This document shows positions 1 to 8,276 of a DNA stretch of 64,000 bases, piece after piece. The DNA is taken from contig NZ_BJVC01000001.1 of NCBI RefSeq assembly GCF_007988945.1, positions 744,001 through 808,000 of the forward strand. The letters are read 5' to 3'. The translations under genes and the position numbers were made by a program. The notes beneath the pieces are model-generated. The model had not been told where the DNA came from. It worked only from the letters and a program-made list of their open reading frames with translations, and ran no database searches. Every line of letters starts with the position of its first letter. Position 1 is the first letter of the stretch. This DNA is from Swaminathania salitolerans. GTDB taxonomy: Bacteria; Pseudomonadota; Alphaproteobacteria; Acetobacterales; Acetobacteraceae.

Positions 1-1201
1 CGAGCAGATCCATGGCGTGCTGGGCGAAGTATCCCGTCTTGACGCTCGCTCCGATGGTGACGCTACCCGAATCCGGCTCGCTCGCCCCGGCGACGAGTTT
101 GAGCAGGGTCGATTTTCCGGCGCCGTTCACGCCCAGGATGCAGCAGCGTTCCTGTCGTCTGATGAGCAGATCGAGATTGTCGTAGATGACGCGCGTGCCA
201 TAGGCCTTCCTCACCTGTCTGAGCACGGCGACCGAATCTCCCGAACGCGGCGCGGGGGCGAAATCGAAGGAAAGCGTCTGTCGGCGGCGCGGCGGCTCGA
301 CGCGATCGATCTTGTCGAGTTTCTTGACCCGGCTCTGCACCTGCGCCGCATGCGAGGCGCGCGCCTTGAACCGCTCGATGAAGGCGATTTCCTTTGCCAG
401 CATCGCCTGCTGGCGGTCGAACTGTGCCTGTTGCTGCTTTTCGTTGAGCGCTCTCTGCTGTTCGTAGAACTCGTAATCCCCGCTATATCCCGTCAGCGTC
501 CCACCATCGATTTCGAGAATCCTGTTCACGACGCGATTCATGAAGGCGCGGTCATGCGACGTCATGAGAAGCGCTCCCTCATAGGATTTCAGAAACTGCT
601 CGAGCCAGATCAGACTCTCGAGGTCGAGATGGTTGCTCGGCTCGTCGAGCAGCATGACATCGGGTTGCATGAGCAGGATGCGGGCGAGGGCGACGCGCAT
701 CTTCCACCCGCCCGACAGCAACCCGACATCGCCCGCCATCATCTCCTGCGAAAAGCCCAGACCGTGAAGAACCTCCCGGGCGCGGCTGTCCAGAGCATAG
801 CCGCCCAGCTCCTCGAAGCGGGCCTGGATATCGCCGAACCGCTCGAGAATCTCCTCCATCTGATCCAGCTTGTCCGGATCGCAGAGCGCTGCCTCCAGGG
901 TCGCCAGCTCGTTCGCGATCCGTGCGACCTCGCCCGCGCCGTCCATGACCTCCGCCACGACCGAGCGCCCGGCCATTTCGCCCACATCCTGGCTGAAGAA
1001 CCCGATGGTGATGCCCCGATCGTGGAAAACCTGGCCCTCATCCGGCTCTTCCTGCTTCGTGACGAGGCGGAACAGGGTCGTCTTGCCGGCGCCGTTGGGG
1101 CCGACGAGACCGGTTTTCTCGCCTTTCTGGAGCGCGGCGCTGGCCTCTATGAAGATGACGCGCTGACCGTTCTGCTTGCTGATCGAATCGAGACGGATCA
1201 T
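1..1201 (-). CDS. ABC-F family ATPase (partial, C-terminus outside window)
   Basis: Soluble twin-ATPase protein of the ABC-F type. Members of this family act on the ribosome rather than in membrane transport. Reading the minus strand from the ATG at 1201 gives about 400 residues before the window edge. The first Walker A, GPNGAGKTT, is at residues 34-42, the signature LSGGW near 162-166, Walker B DEPSNHLD near 187-193, and the H-switch near 216. A charged inter-domain linker follows at about 240-300, then a second Walker A, GVNGAGKST, at 357-365. No membrane segments are seen, which fits ABC-F. The second signature and Walker B lie outside the window. Which subfamily it belongs to (Uup, YbiT or EttA-like) cannot be decided from this part. 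Confidence 0.9.
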   Translation of the reverse strand, partial: MIRLDSISKQNGQRVIFIEASAALQKGEKTGLVGPNGAGKTTLFRLVTKQEEPDEGQVFHDRGITIGFFSQDVGEMAGRSVVAEVMDGAGEVARIANELATLEAALCDPDKLDQMEEILERFGDIQARFEELGGYALDSRAREVLHGLGFSQEMMAGDVGLLSGGWKMRVALARILLMQPDVMLLDEPSNHLDLESLIWLEQFLKSYEGALLMTSHDRAFMNRVVNRILEIDGGTLTGYSGDYEFYEQQRALNEKQQQAQFDRQQAMLAKEIAFIERFKARASHAAQVQSRVKKLDKIDRVEPPRRRQTLSFDFAPAPRSGDSVAVLRQVRKAYGTRVIYDNLDLLIRRQERCCILGVNGAGKSTLLKLVAGASEPDSGSVTIGASVKTGYFAQHAMDLL

Positions 1202-1395
1202 GGAACCTCTGTAAGACGGGGAAGGGGCGGTGATACGGTTTCGTGTCCCTTCGTGCAATTCCGCCCCCGTCGGAGCGGCTACCCATGGAGTGCGCCTGAC
1301 CCCGGAGGAAGGGCACCGGGGGGAGAAAGCCGTGTCGAGGCAGGGGCCTCCGGATATGGGCCGAGGAGACGTTTCATGTCATGATCGAAATGCCG

Positions 1396-1440
1396 CCCGG
1401 GAAAGCGTCACCCGGGAAAACGCCACTCGGGAAAACGAAG
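1396..1440. repeat. 15-bp tandem repeat, three copies
   Basis: Three adjacent 15-bp units share the core cgggaaa-gc-a and begin at 1396, 1411 and 1426. They lie just upstream of the start chosen for the zinc-ribbon gene. If that gene began further upstream they would encode a TREN-type repeat. Confidence 0.75.
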
Positions 1441-1469
1441 AACCGAGGGCGAAGCGCGGGAGATGGAGC

Positions 1470-2606
1470 ATGAGAAGAGGTAGCAGACTGCCCGAGCGGC
1501 TCTACGGCATCGCCATGTGGGCCGTATCGGCCGTTCTGGCGGTGTTTCTGATCGGTCTGGGCGGCCTCGTCATCGACGATCTCCCCCGGGGAACGCCTTC
1601 CATACCGCTGCACCCGGATTATCCGCCCGCTCTGGAGCTCCAAAGAGCGAGTCTTAAAAAGGACCGCGACAGGCGTGTCATGGAGCGCGAAGCCCAGGCC
1701 TTGCGTCTCGAAGCCGCGCGCAAGGCGATGGCGAGCGCGAAAGAGGGGTTTTCGACCTGGATCGAGACCCGCAAGGCCACCACCGATCCGACGCAGGATC
1801 GCGATGTGCTGGAACGGACCCGTCGTCTCGAGCAGCTTCAGGGCGTCGTGCGCGTCGAGGATCGTCGTCTGGACGAGATCGATGCCGCGATCGAGGCGAT
1901 CGCGCGGTCGCAACGCGCCGCGCTCGCCCAGCGCAAAGCGCTGGATGACGCCTATCGTCCCATCCGTGCCAGACTGGTCTTCCGGGCCGAGACGCAGGTG
2001 TTTCTGCTACGGCTCGCCTTTACCCTTCCCCTGCTTTTCGTTTCCGCCTTTCTTGTCCTCAGGCGTCGGAACAGCGCCTTCTGGCCTCTTTATCGCGGTT
2101 TCGTTCTGGCGGCCCTTTACGGTTTCTTCGTCGAACTCGTTCCGTATCTTCCAAGTTACGGCGGCTATATCCGGTACGGCGTGGGCGTGGTCATGACGGT
2201 CATGGTCTGTATCGTTCTCGTCAGGAACATGCGGGCCTATCTGGCCCGGAGGCGCGCGGCCGAATCCGAGTCGGAGGTCCTGCGCAGGCAGAGGGTCGAT
2301 CGGGACAATGCATATGCGCGGATCGATCGGAAGATCTGTCCGGATTGCGAGCGTCCGCTCCGTTTCTCCGAGGGGCAGGAGACCAATTTCTGCGTTCATT
2401 GCGGGCTGACGCTCTACCGGCATTGTCCGGTCTGCCAGACGCGCAATCTCGCCTTCAACCGCTTCTGTCTCTCCTGCGGGCATGAGGAACCGGGACGATG
2501 GGCTGGGGAACAACGGGCGGAAGAACACGACGTCTCTTCTGCGGCAACGACGCCCGCAAGCCCACATCGATATGGCAGAGACGATGAGAAGGAGCCCGTA
2601 TCGTGA
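1470..2606 (+). CDS. membrane protein with coiled coil and double zinc ribbon
   Basis: Unrecognised inner-membrane protein of 378 residues from the ATG at 1470. The frame is open back to 1230, but that extension covers a tandem repeat and looks non-coding. There is one hydrophobic segment at about 12-35, a long charged alpha-helical region at about 55-165 that is probably coiled coil, and two or three further membrane spans at about 178-252. The cytoplasmic-looking tail has four CxxC pairs (C290/C293, C308/C311, C319/C322, C333/C336), typical of two rubredoxin-like zinc ribbons. The stop overlaps the GTG of the next gene (GTGA), so the two are probably cotranslated. Its function is unknown. 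A role in membrane-associated sensing or assembly is only a guess. Confidence 0.8.
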   Translation: MRRGSRLPERLYGIAMWAVSAVLAVFLIGLGGLVIDDLPRGTPSIPLHPDYPPALELQRASLKKDRDRRVMEREAQALRLEAARKAMASAKEGFSTWIETRKATTDPTQDRDVLERTRRLEQLQGVVRVEDRRLDEIDAAIEAIARSQRAALAQRKALDDAYRPIRARLVFRAETQVFLLRLAFTLPLLFVSAFLVLRRRNSAFWPLYRGFVLAALYGFFVELVPYLPSYGGYIRYGVGVVMTVMVCIVLVRNMRAYLARRRAAESESEVLRRQRVDRDNAYARIDRKICPDCERPLRFSEGQETNFCVHCGLTLYRHCPVCQTRNLAFNRFCLSCGHEEPGRWAGEQRAEEHDVSSAATTPASPHRYGRDDEKEPVS

Positions 2607-3109
2607 TCCGCACTCCCAGCCCTCTCGCGCTGCATGTCGAAGAGATCACGATCGAAGCCTGTCTTCCCCTGCGCCGGGTCGTGTTGTGGCCGGATCTGAC
2701 GGAGGATGCGTGTCGCGTTCCCGAAGACCCCGTTGCCCTGCATCTTGGCGCCGTCACAGGCGCCGGACACGGGAAGAGACTCGTCGGGTGCCTCTCCCTT
2801 TGTCCGGTGGGCGCGAATGCCGTTCAGCTTCGCAAATTCGCGGTACTGTCCGAATTCCAGAAGCAGGGTATCGGCACGGCACTCATGGAGGCGGCGCTCC
2901 TGCGCACGGAGGCCTCCGGCGCGCGCAGCCTGTGTCTCGACGCGCGGATCGGTGCCATTCCGTTTTACAGGCGTTTCGGCCTGAACGGCAGCGGGGCGCC
3001 GTTCCTCAAGGGCAGCATGGAGCATCTGCGCATGGAAATCCCGCTCCCACGCGAAACGGGCCCGGGTCGCGGTTGTCGTCTTTCTCCCGCGTCCCTGGGA
3101 GAGGGGTGA
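2603..3109 (+). CDS. GNAT family N-acetyltransferase
   Basis: Probable acetyl-CoA dependent N-acetyltransferase of 168 residues, starting at a GTG that overlaps the previous stop. The GNAT core is clear: a strand LRKFAVL followed by the acetyl-CoA pyrophosphate loop QKQGIGTALM around residues 84-95, then an alpha helix and the conserved segment AIPFYRRFGL around 122-131. The substrate cannot be predicted. The last 15 or so residues are poorly conserved-looking and rich in Gly, Pro and Arg. Confidence 0.82.
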   Translation: MIRTPSPLALHVEEITIEACLPLRRVVLWPDLTEDACRVPEDPVALHLGAVTGAGHGKRLVGCLSLCPVGANAVQLRKFAVLSEFQKQGIGTALMEAALLRTEASGARSLCLDARIGAIPFYRRFGLNGSGAPFLKGSMEHLRMEIPLPRETGPGRGCRLSPASLGEG

Positions 3110-3185
3110 GAACCATCCGCAGGCGTCGGGCTGGCGGTCGGTTGCAATCCGTGAGAGAGCGGGGCGCGTTGCGAGGAGAAAATTC

Positions 3186-4751
3186 ATGCTGACCCGCGCT
3201 TTTGCCGATTCTGTTCCGAATGCGGACCGGAATGGCACAGGACCGGCATCCGAACCGGGATTTTGCACGGGAGATCTGAGGGAGGCGCTGCGTTTTGCCG
3301 CCATCCTCCTCCCGGCGCTCTTCGTTTACGGGTCCGTCATCACGACATTCACGATGTCGATCGACAACGAGTTTCCGGATACGTTCGATCAGGATATCGG
3401 CCTCGGTCGCTGGGCCATTTCGCTTCTGAAGCGCCTTCTTCTGGCCGATCCCTATGCCGCCTATATCACGCCGGTCGTCTTCGTCGTCTTCCTGTCCCTG
3501 GCGGTATACATCGTCGGTCGAACGCTGCGTCTCTCCGACAGCATGCTTGTCGTCTTCGGCTTTCTGTCCGTTTCCTTTCCTGCCCTGTTCTATCAGGTGG
3601 ATTTCAACGTGCAGAGCGATGCGGTCGGTATAGGGCTCGCCCTCGGCGCCGTATCGGCACCGCTTTTCCTGCAGGCTCTTCGTGCGGATCGCCCGATCGC
3701 TCGCCGCATTGCCCTGTTTTTTGCGGCTTGTGCGACTACGGCGATTTCGACGGCGACCTATCAATCGCTCTTCACCATGGGGCCCGGTATCGTCCTTCTC
3801 GTTCTGACGGAGAAGATCGCCCGCGGGGGAAAACCACCGGTCGCCCGGCTCGCCGGTCCCGGTATTCTCTGGCTCGCCACCTCCTTCGTTCTGTTTCGCC
3901 TCGTATCGCATGGCTTGCAGAGCGTTCTTTCCGTTTCGCCCAGCACCTATTTCGCAACGCAGATCGGCTGGACCCACGCATCGTTTCCCGCCTCCGTCTC
4001 CTCCGCCATCCGCAATGCAGTGACCTTGTGTCTCGGTGGAAATTACTACGGGAACGGGATCTATCTTCTCGCCACTCTGGCCTGCATCGCAGGGATCGTG
4101 GTCATGCTGCGCCATAGGCGTCCTGTGGGTGCCGTGTTGCTGGCTGCGATTCTCGTCCTGCCTTTCGCGCTCAACATCCTGCTGTCGTTCAGTTTTCCGC
4201 CCAGAACCTATGTGTTCCAGGGGTTTTCCTTCGCCTATCTGATCGTTTTCTTCCTCCGCTTCGGTCTGCCCGCGCGTTTCGTTCGTCCGGCAGCATTCGC
4301 GGCGACCTGCGGCGCGCTCTGGTTCGGAACCCATGTTCTGGCGTCCCTGGTGTTCGCCGACCAGATGAGCTGGCGGGCGGATATCGTCCTTGCCGAGCAG
4401 ATCGAACAGCGCCTGCATTCCGCGATTCCCGATTATCGGGACGGCGTCACGCCGGTCTATTTCCATGGCGGCATCCAGCGCGCCAATCGCTGGAAGCCGC
4501 GCGGCTCCGATATTTACGGAACGTCGTTCTTTCACTGGGATGGGGGAAATAATCTGCGTATCTCGAACTTCATGCGTGCGAACATGATCGGAGAGGTCCG
4601 GATGGCGCCCCTTTCCCGGGTCCGGGCCATCATGGGCCGGATCGGGCCGCAGCCGGTTTTCCCTGCGACCGGATCCGTTTTCATGCTGGGGGGTGTGGCC
4701 GTGGTCCGGCTCGGTATCGAACCCGGAACGTTGCAGACCCTTCCGGAGTGA
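3186..4751 (+). CDS. GtrII-like membrane glucosyltransferase
   Basis: Polytopic membrane protein of 521 residues resembling the GtrII glucosyltransferase-domain family. Relatives move glucose from a lipid carrier onto O-antigen or other surface glycans outside the inner membrane. The N-terminal part has a membrane span followed by an acidic loop (DNEFPDTFDQD, about 60-70), the expected position of the catalytic acidic residues. About ten further hydrophobic segments follow to residue 400. The last 120 residues form a soluble periplasmic-type domain. The start is supported by GAGGAGA seven bases before the ATG. There is no gtrA or gtrB flippase or carrier synthase next door, so the acceptor is unknown. 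Confidence 0.75.
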   Translation: MLTRAFADSVPNADRNGTGPASEPGFCTGDLREALRFAAILLPALFVYGSVITTFTMSIDNEFPDTFDQDIGLGRWAISLLKRLLLADPYAAYITPVVFVVFLSLAVYIVGRTLRLSDSMLVVFGFLSVSFPALFYQVDFNVQSDAVGIGLALGAVSAPLFLQALRADRPIARRIALFFAACATTAISTATYQSLFTMGPGIVLLVLTEKIARGGKPPVARLAGPGILWLATSFVLFRLVSHGLQSVLSVSPSTYFATQIGWTHASFPASVSSAIRNAVTLCLGGNYYGNGIYLLATLACIAGIVVMLRHRRPVGAVLLAAILVLPFALNILLSFSFPPRTYVFQGFSFAYLIVFFLRFGLPARFVRPAAFAATCGALWFGTHVLASLVFADQMSWRADIVLAEQIEQRLHSAIPDYRDGVTPVYFHGGIQRANRWKPRGSDIYGTSFFHWDGGNNLRISNFMRANMIGEVRMAPLSRVRAIMGRIGPQPVFPATGSVFMLGGVAVVRLGIEPGTLQTLPE

Positions 4752-4865
4752 GCGCGCCAGAGTCGGGCGCAGGAGGGCGAGACATACGTCTCGGCCTCCC
4801 GGTTCATGCGCTCGTTCCGGCGCGCCGCACGACATGACGGGGCATGGCATGCGGCCTGTCGGGCT

Positions 4866-6008
4866 TTATCGTGTGGCAGTCTCTCCGCCACAGGGCGGAA
4901 GTTTCATGCGGTAGATGGTCGTCGGTCCCTGAAGGGGACGGGAATTGGCGAAAACCAGTTCGTCGAGGCGGGAATCGGAGATGTAGAGCCAGTCATTGGC
5001 GATCGCGAAACCGTCCGCCCAGTCGAGCACCGAAGGATCGCGGTAGACGAGATCGGTCTTCGGTTGTTTGGCCCCCGGAGGGAAAGTCAGGGCGTAGAGG
5101 CCGTGATTCTCGATATCGCCGACCCATAGCCGGTTGCATCGGTCCATTTCGATTCCGCCGCTCATGACCGACTGCCCCAGATATTCGGCCCGCTTGCTCA
5201 GCGCGGCATCGTCGAGGCTGGCATCGCGCAGATCGGCCGCACGGATGCGCCAGTAATGATGATCGGTAAGCGGGCGATAATAGACCCATTCCCTGTCCGG
5301 CGAGAGAGCAATGCCGTCATCCTGCGTGACCGGTAACGTGCCGTCCTTCTTCCGGGCCAGTTCGCCATAGATGTGCAGATGCTGTTCGGGATCGGCGACG
5401 CCGGAGCGCGTATTCGCCAGAACGAGACGATAGGCGCCGGTGTTCAGGTCGAGCACGACGAGACCGCCGCGGCCCCATTCATTGGTGATATAGGCCGTGC
5501 GCGTTCTGGTATCGACCCTGACGTCATTGAGCGAGTCCCCGGGCGTGATGTCGTGTCCGAAGCGGTAGAGACGCAGGAGCTGCCCTGTCCTCGCGTCGAA
5601 CTCGACGAGTTTGGGCGGCAGCTTTTTCTGATCGACGGAGGGCAGGGACGAATCCAGAACCCAGAGATGATCCCGGTCATCGACCCACAGGGCCGGGACG
5701 GATACCCATTCTTCGCGGTCCTTCACGTCTTTGGAAAAACGGTTCCAGTCGGCGTCGGGGAAGGGGATGAGTGCGCCGGTCCGGTCGTCCAGCTGGACGA
5801 CGCTTGCGCTGTAGCGTTTCATGGTCGCCGGGGCTGAGGCAAAGACGGTGCCCGAATGGGAGACGCCGACACCGATCACGTTGAAATCGGCGGGGAAGCG
5901 TTTGACAACCTCGAGGCTGGGCTGGCCGGCCGCCAGGGACAGGCTCGAGGTGAAGGCCATGCCTGCGAGCAGGGCGACGACGTTTCGTGTGATGGAGGTC
6001 CTGCTCAT
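4866..6008 (-). CDS. exported MRJP/Yellow-type beta-propeller protein
   Basis: Secreted or periplasmic protein of 380 residues in the major royal jelly/Yellow fold family, whose bacterial members have no fixed function. The N-terminus is an Arg-containing start, a hydrophobic stretch (VALLAGMAFTSSLSLAAG, about 10-27) and a likely signal peptidase site. Family features include LWVLDSSLP near 106, AYITNEWGRGGLVVLDL near 160 and the DDGIALSPDREWVYYRPL block near 222. The start at 6008 is fixed by an ATGA overlap with the upstream lactonase gene, so the two propeller proteins are translationally coupled. The longer open frame to 6065 lies inside the lactonase gene. Confidence 0.82.
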   Translation of the reverse strand: MSRTSITRNVVALLAGMAFTSSLSLAAGQPSLEVVKRFPADFNVIGVGVSHSGTVFASAPATMKRYSASVVQLDDRTGALIPFPDADWNRFSKDVKDREEWVSVPALWVDDRDHLWVLDSSLPSVDQKKLPPKLVEFDARTGQLLRLYRFGHDITPGDSLNDVRVDTRTRTAYITNEWGRGGLVVLDLNTGAYRLVLANTRSGVADPEQHLHIYGELARKKDGTLPVTQDDGIALSPDREWVYYRPLTDHHYWRIRAADLRDASLDDAALSKRAEYLGQSVMSGGIEMDRCNRLWVGDIENHGLYALTFPPGAKQPKTDLVYRDPSVLDWADGFAIANDWLYISDSRLDELVFANSRPLQGPTTIYRMKLPPCGGETATR

Positions 6009-7246
6009 GCGAGTCCTGCTCCCTGGGTTGCGACATCGAGGGTGAAAATGGTGTTTTCCGCGCACATGAAGAGGCGGTCGCGCTGGGTCCCGCCAAAGGC
6101 GAGATTGGAGACACTGCGCGGCAGGCGCAGGCGGCCGATCATCTTTCCGGCCGGATTATAGACGAACACTCCGCACAGACCGAGCGGCCCGTTAGCCGCG
6201 ACCCAGAGATTGCCGAGCACATCCGCCTTGATCCCGTCGGGCATGAGCTTGTGCCCGCCGAGTGTCATGTCGGCGAAGACACGCCTGTTGCGCAACGCAC
6301 CGTTTCCGACGTCGAAGGCGTAGATGTTCCGGTAGCCGCCTCCATCGGGCGCCATGGCGCCTTTCTCGCTCGAGACGACGTAGAGCGTCTTGCGGTCGGG
6401 AGAAAAACACAGCCCGTTGGGCCCGGCGATATCCTTTCCGGAAAGGACAGCGGTGAGCTTGCGCGTTTCCGGGTCCAGATGGAACACATGGGTATCCTGT
6501 CCCTCGCGTCCGCCAATCTGCTCCGTTGCCTCGAGATCGAGATTCCAGGTCAGATTGTCTTTCGCCTTCTTCCCGTCGAGCGGCGCATCCGGATGCCCTT
6601 CCCAGAGGCGGTCGCCATAAGGCGGGTCGGTGAACCATATGCCGCCGGACGGATCCACGACGATGTCATTGGGAGAATTCAGCCTCTTGCCGCCGAAGCT
6701 CTCGGCCAGGACGGTGCAGCGACCGTCATGCTCCCACCGGATCACGCGCCTCAGGCCGTGCTCGCAGGTCAGAAGCCGTCCCTCGAGATCGTAGGTGTTC
6801 CCGTTCGAGTGATAGCTCTCCTTGCGAAAGACGGTCATGCAACGCTCCTCCGGCAGGTAGCGGTACTGCGTGCTGCCCATCACGTCGCTCACGATGAGGA
6901 ACCGGCCTTCGCTCGACCAGGCCGGCCCTTCGAGCCAGAGTGCCCGTCCCTGCCAGGCCTGCACCAGCGGTGCGTTACCGAGAATGACTGTGCCGAAAGA
7001 GGGATCGTAGAAGATGATATCGGGGTCGGGCGTAAATGCGACCGGTGCCTTCGGCCCCCAGACCCGGGGAGGAGACGTGATCACGGAAGGGGGCGAGACG
7101 GCGACGTTCTTCTCTGCGGCGGAAGCCGATGCGCTACGGGTGAGGGCCGCCGCGCCCAGGGTTGAAGCACCCAGGGTCGAGGCACCCAGAGCAAGAAGAT
7201 TGCGGCGGGAGAAACCGGGTTTCCGGGGAACCGGGGGAGGAGTCAT
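6005..7246 (-). CDS. Tat-exported SMP-30/gluconolactonase-like protein
   Basis: Predicted sugar-lactone hydrolase of the SMP-30/gluconolaconase/LRE beta-propeller family, 413 residues. The signal peptide has a twin-arginine motif FSRRNLLALG at about 12-21, followed by a repeated STLGA segment and an Ala-rich cleavage region, so export in folded form to the periplasm is likely. Family blocks seen include WLEGPAW (metal-ligand Glu), the SPNDIVVDPSGGIWFTDPPYG segment and GPNGLCFSPDRK (metal-ligand Asn), with the later MPDGIKAD supplying the Asp. In acetic acid bacteria a periplasmic gluconolactonase would hydrolyse lactones made by membrane dehydrogenases. That role is inferred. The stop overlaps the start of the MRJP-like gene. 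Confidence 0.85.
   Translation of the reverse strand: MTPPPVPRKPGFSRRNLLALGASTLGASTLGAAALTRSASASAAEKNVAVSPPSVITSPPRVWGPKAPVAFTPDPDIIFYDPSFGTVILGNAPLVQAWQGRALWLEGPAWSSEGRFLIVSDVMGSTQYRYLPEERCMTVFRKESYHSNGNTYDLEGRLLTCEHGLRRVIRWEHDGRCTVLAESFGGKRLNSPNDIVVDPSGGIWFTDPPYGDRLWEGHPDAPLDGKKAKDNLTWNLDLEATEQIGGREGQDTHVFHLDPETRKLTAVLSGKDIAGPNGLCFSPDRKTLYVVSSEKGAMAPDGGGYRNIYAFDVGNGALRNRRVFADMTLGGHKLMPDGIKADVLGNLWVAANGPLGLCGVFVYNPAGKMIGRLRLPRSVSNLAFGGTQRDRLFMCAENTIFTLDVATQGAGLA
7152..7196. repeat. 15-bp tandem repeat inside the Tat signal peptide
   Basis: Three consecutive 15-bp units starting at 7152, 7167 and 7182 share gc-cccag and encode the repeated ALGAS/TLGAS-like stretch of the lactonase signal peptide. 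Gain or loss of a unit would stay in frame. Confidence 0.8.
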
Positions 7247-7560
7247 CACACTTCTTGTTCCTTCTTTGCCCGACCGCGTCATCCGGATGGATATCCCGAC
7301 GGATGCGCTTCGTTTCTTCAGACGATGTCACATTTTTTATGAGACATGTAACAACAATACGGTTTCGTCACCGTCTCGCCAGAAAGAAAGTGGAATGGAC
7401 CGATCGGAAAACCGGATCGCATCGACTTCCTTCCCCCGGCCGGGTCGTCGGCCCGGACATGCGCTTGGCCGGATCTGCGGTCGAAACGTTCGGGCGATAT
7501 TCCGTCCCTCGATGAAGAGGTGCATAATTCCCGGCTGGGATCACGAAAGGGTGACTGTCT
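7247..7560. other. divergent intergenic region
   Basis: This 314-bp gap separates the minus-strand lactonase gene from the plus-strand DUF2938 gene and should hold both promoters. An AT-rich patch at about 7330-7370 (cattttttatgagacatg) is the likeliest promoter zone. I see no coding potential and no clear operator. Confidence 0.5.
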
Positions 7561-8070
7561 ATGGAAGCGAATATCCTGATCGCGGGTTTCGTTCTTTGTG
7601 TCGGAATTGTGTCTACGCTCGTCCTCGATCTGTGGGTGGTGCTTCTCGAACGTTATGCCGGACTGCCTCGTACGGACTGGAGACAGGTCGGGCGCTGGCT
7701 GCGCGGCCTGGCCTCGGGAAATCTCGTATTGCGGGAGGACGCTCCCGACCGTGAAGGAGCGGGGGATGCCGTGCTCGGCTGGTGCTTCCATTATGGCGTG
7801 GGTCTCGCCTATGCGGCGCTGCTTCCCGCAATCTGGGGGCGGGAGCTGATCGTCTATCCGCAGCCGCTGCCCTATATCCTTATCGGATTCGTTCTGAGCA
7901 CGTTCGCCGGGCTTGGCATCCTGACGCCCTGTATGGGGGGCGGTTTCATGGGGCGCTTCCTTCCGCGCAAAGCGCCCGTCTATGCCTATGTCCTCGTCGC
8001 GCATATCGTGTTCACCCTCGCCCAGTATGCGACGGCACTCGGATACGCGCTCTGGTTCCTCTCCGTCTGA
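7561..8070 (+). CDS. DUF2938 family membrane protein
   Basis: Small integral membrane protein of 169 residues of unknown function. It has four hydrophobic segments (about 5-27, 78-95, 101-120 and 140-165). Family-like features are an N-terminal helix ending in LLERY, the central GWCFHYGVGLAYA block and the GLGILTPCMGGGF loop. The ATG at 7561 has the purine stretch GAAAGGGTGA about eight bases upstream. It stands alone between divergent and convergent neighbours, so context says nothing about its job. Confidence 0.8.
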   Translation: MEANILIAGFVLCVGIVSTLVLDLWVVLLERYAGLPRTDWRQVGRWLRGLASGNLVLREDAPDREGAGDAVLGWCFHYGVGLAYAALLPAIWGRELIVYPQPLPYILIGFVLSTFAGLGILTPCMGGGFMGRFLPRKAPVYAYVLVAHIVFTLAQYATALGYALWFLSV

Positions 8071-8097
8071 TCCGGCTCCGCCCGGCGCGATAACGCC

Positions 8098-8115
8098 GAC
8101 CGGGATCGCCCGGTC
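8098..8115. terminator. short hairpin between convergent genes
   Basis: A perfect 7-bp stem gaccggg/cccggtc with a 4-base loop lies between the DUF2938 and glpK stop codons. There is no T-run, so a terminator role is tentative. Confidence 0.35.
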
Positions 8116-8276
8116 AGCACCACCGGCAAGAGAGATGGCCGGCGCGCTGTTTCCGACCGGAACCAGCCGAGCGGAAACATGCGATCGCAGGGGGCGGGCC
8201 GGAGACAGAGATCCCTCGGCAAGGACATCGCGGCGCAGGGCCTGCCCTGCGCCATCCCGAGGCAGACCGAGCGGTT

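Noticed and set aside
3006-4850. 614-residue open frame antisense to the glucosyltransferase gene
   Set aside because: Charged low-complexity shadow of a membrane protein gene, without recognisable motifs.
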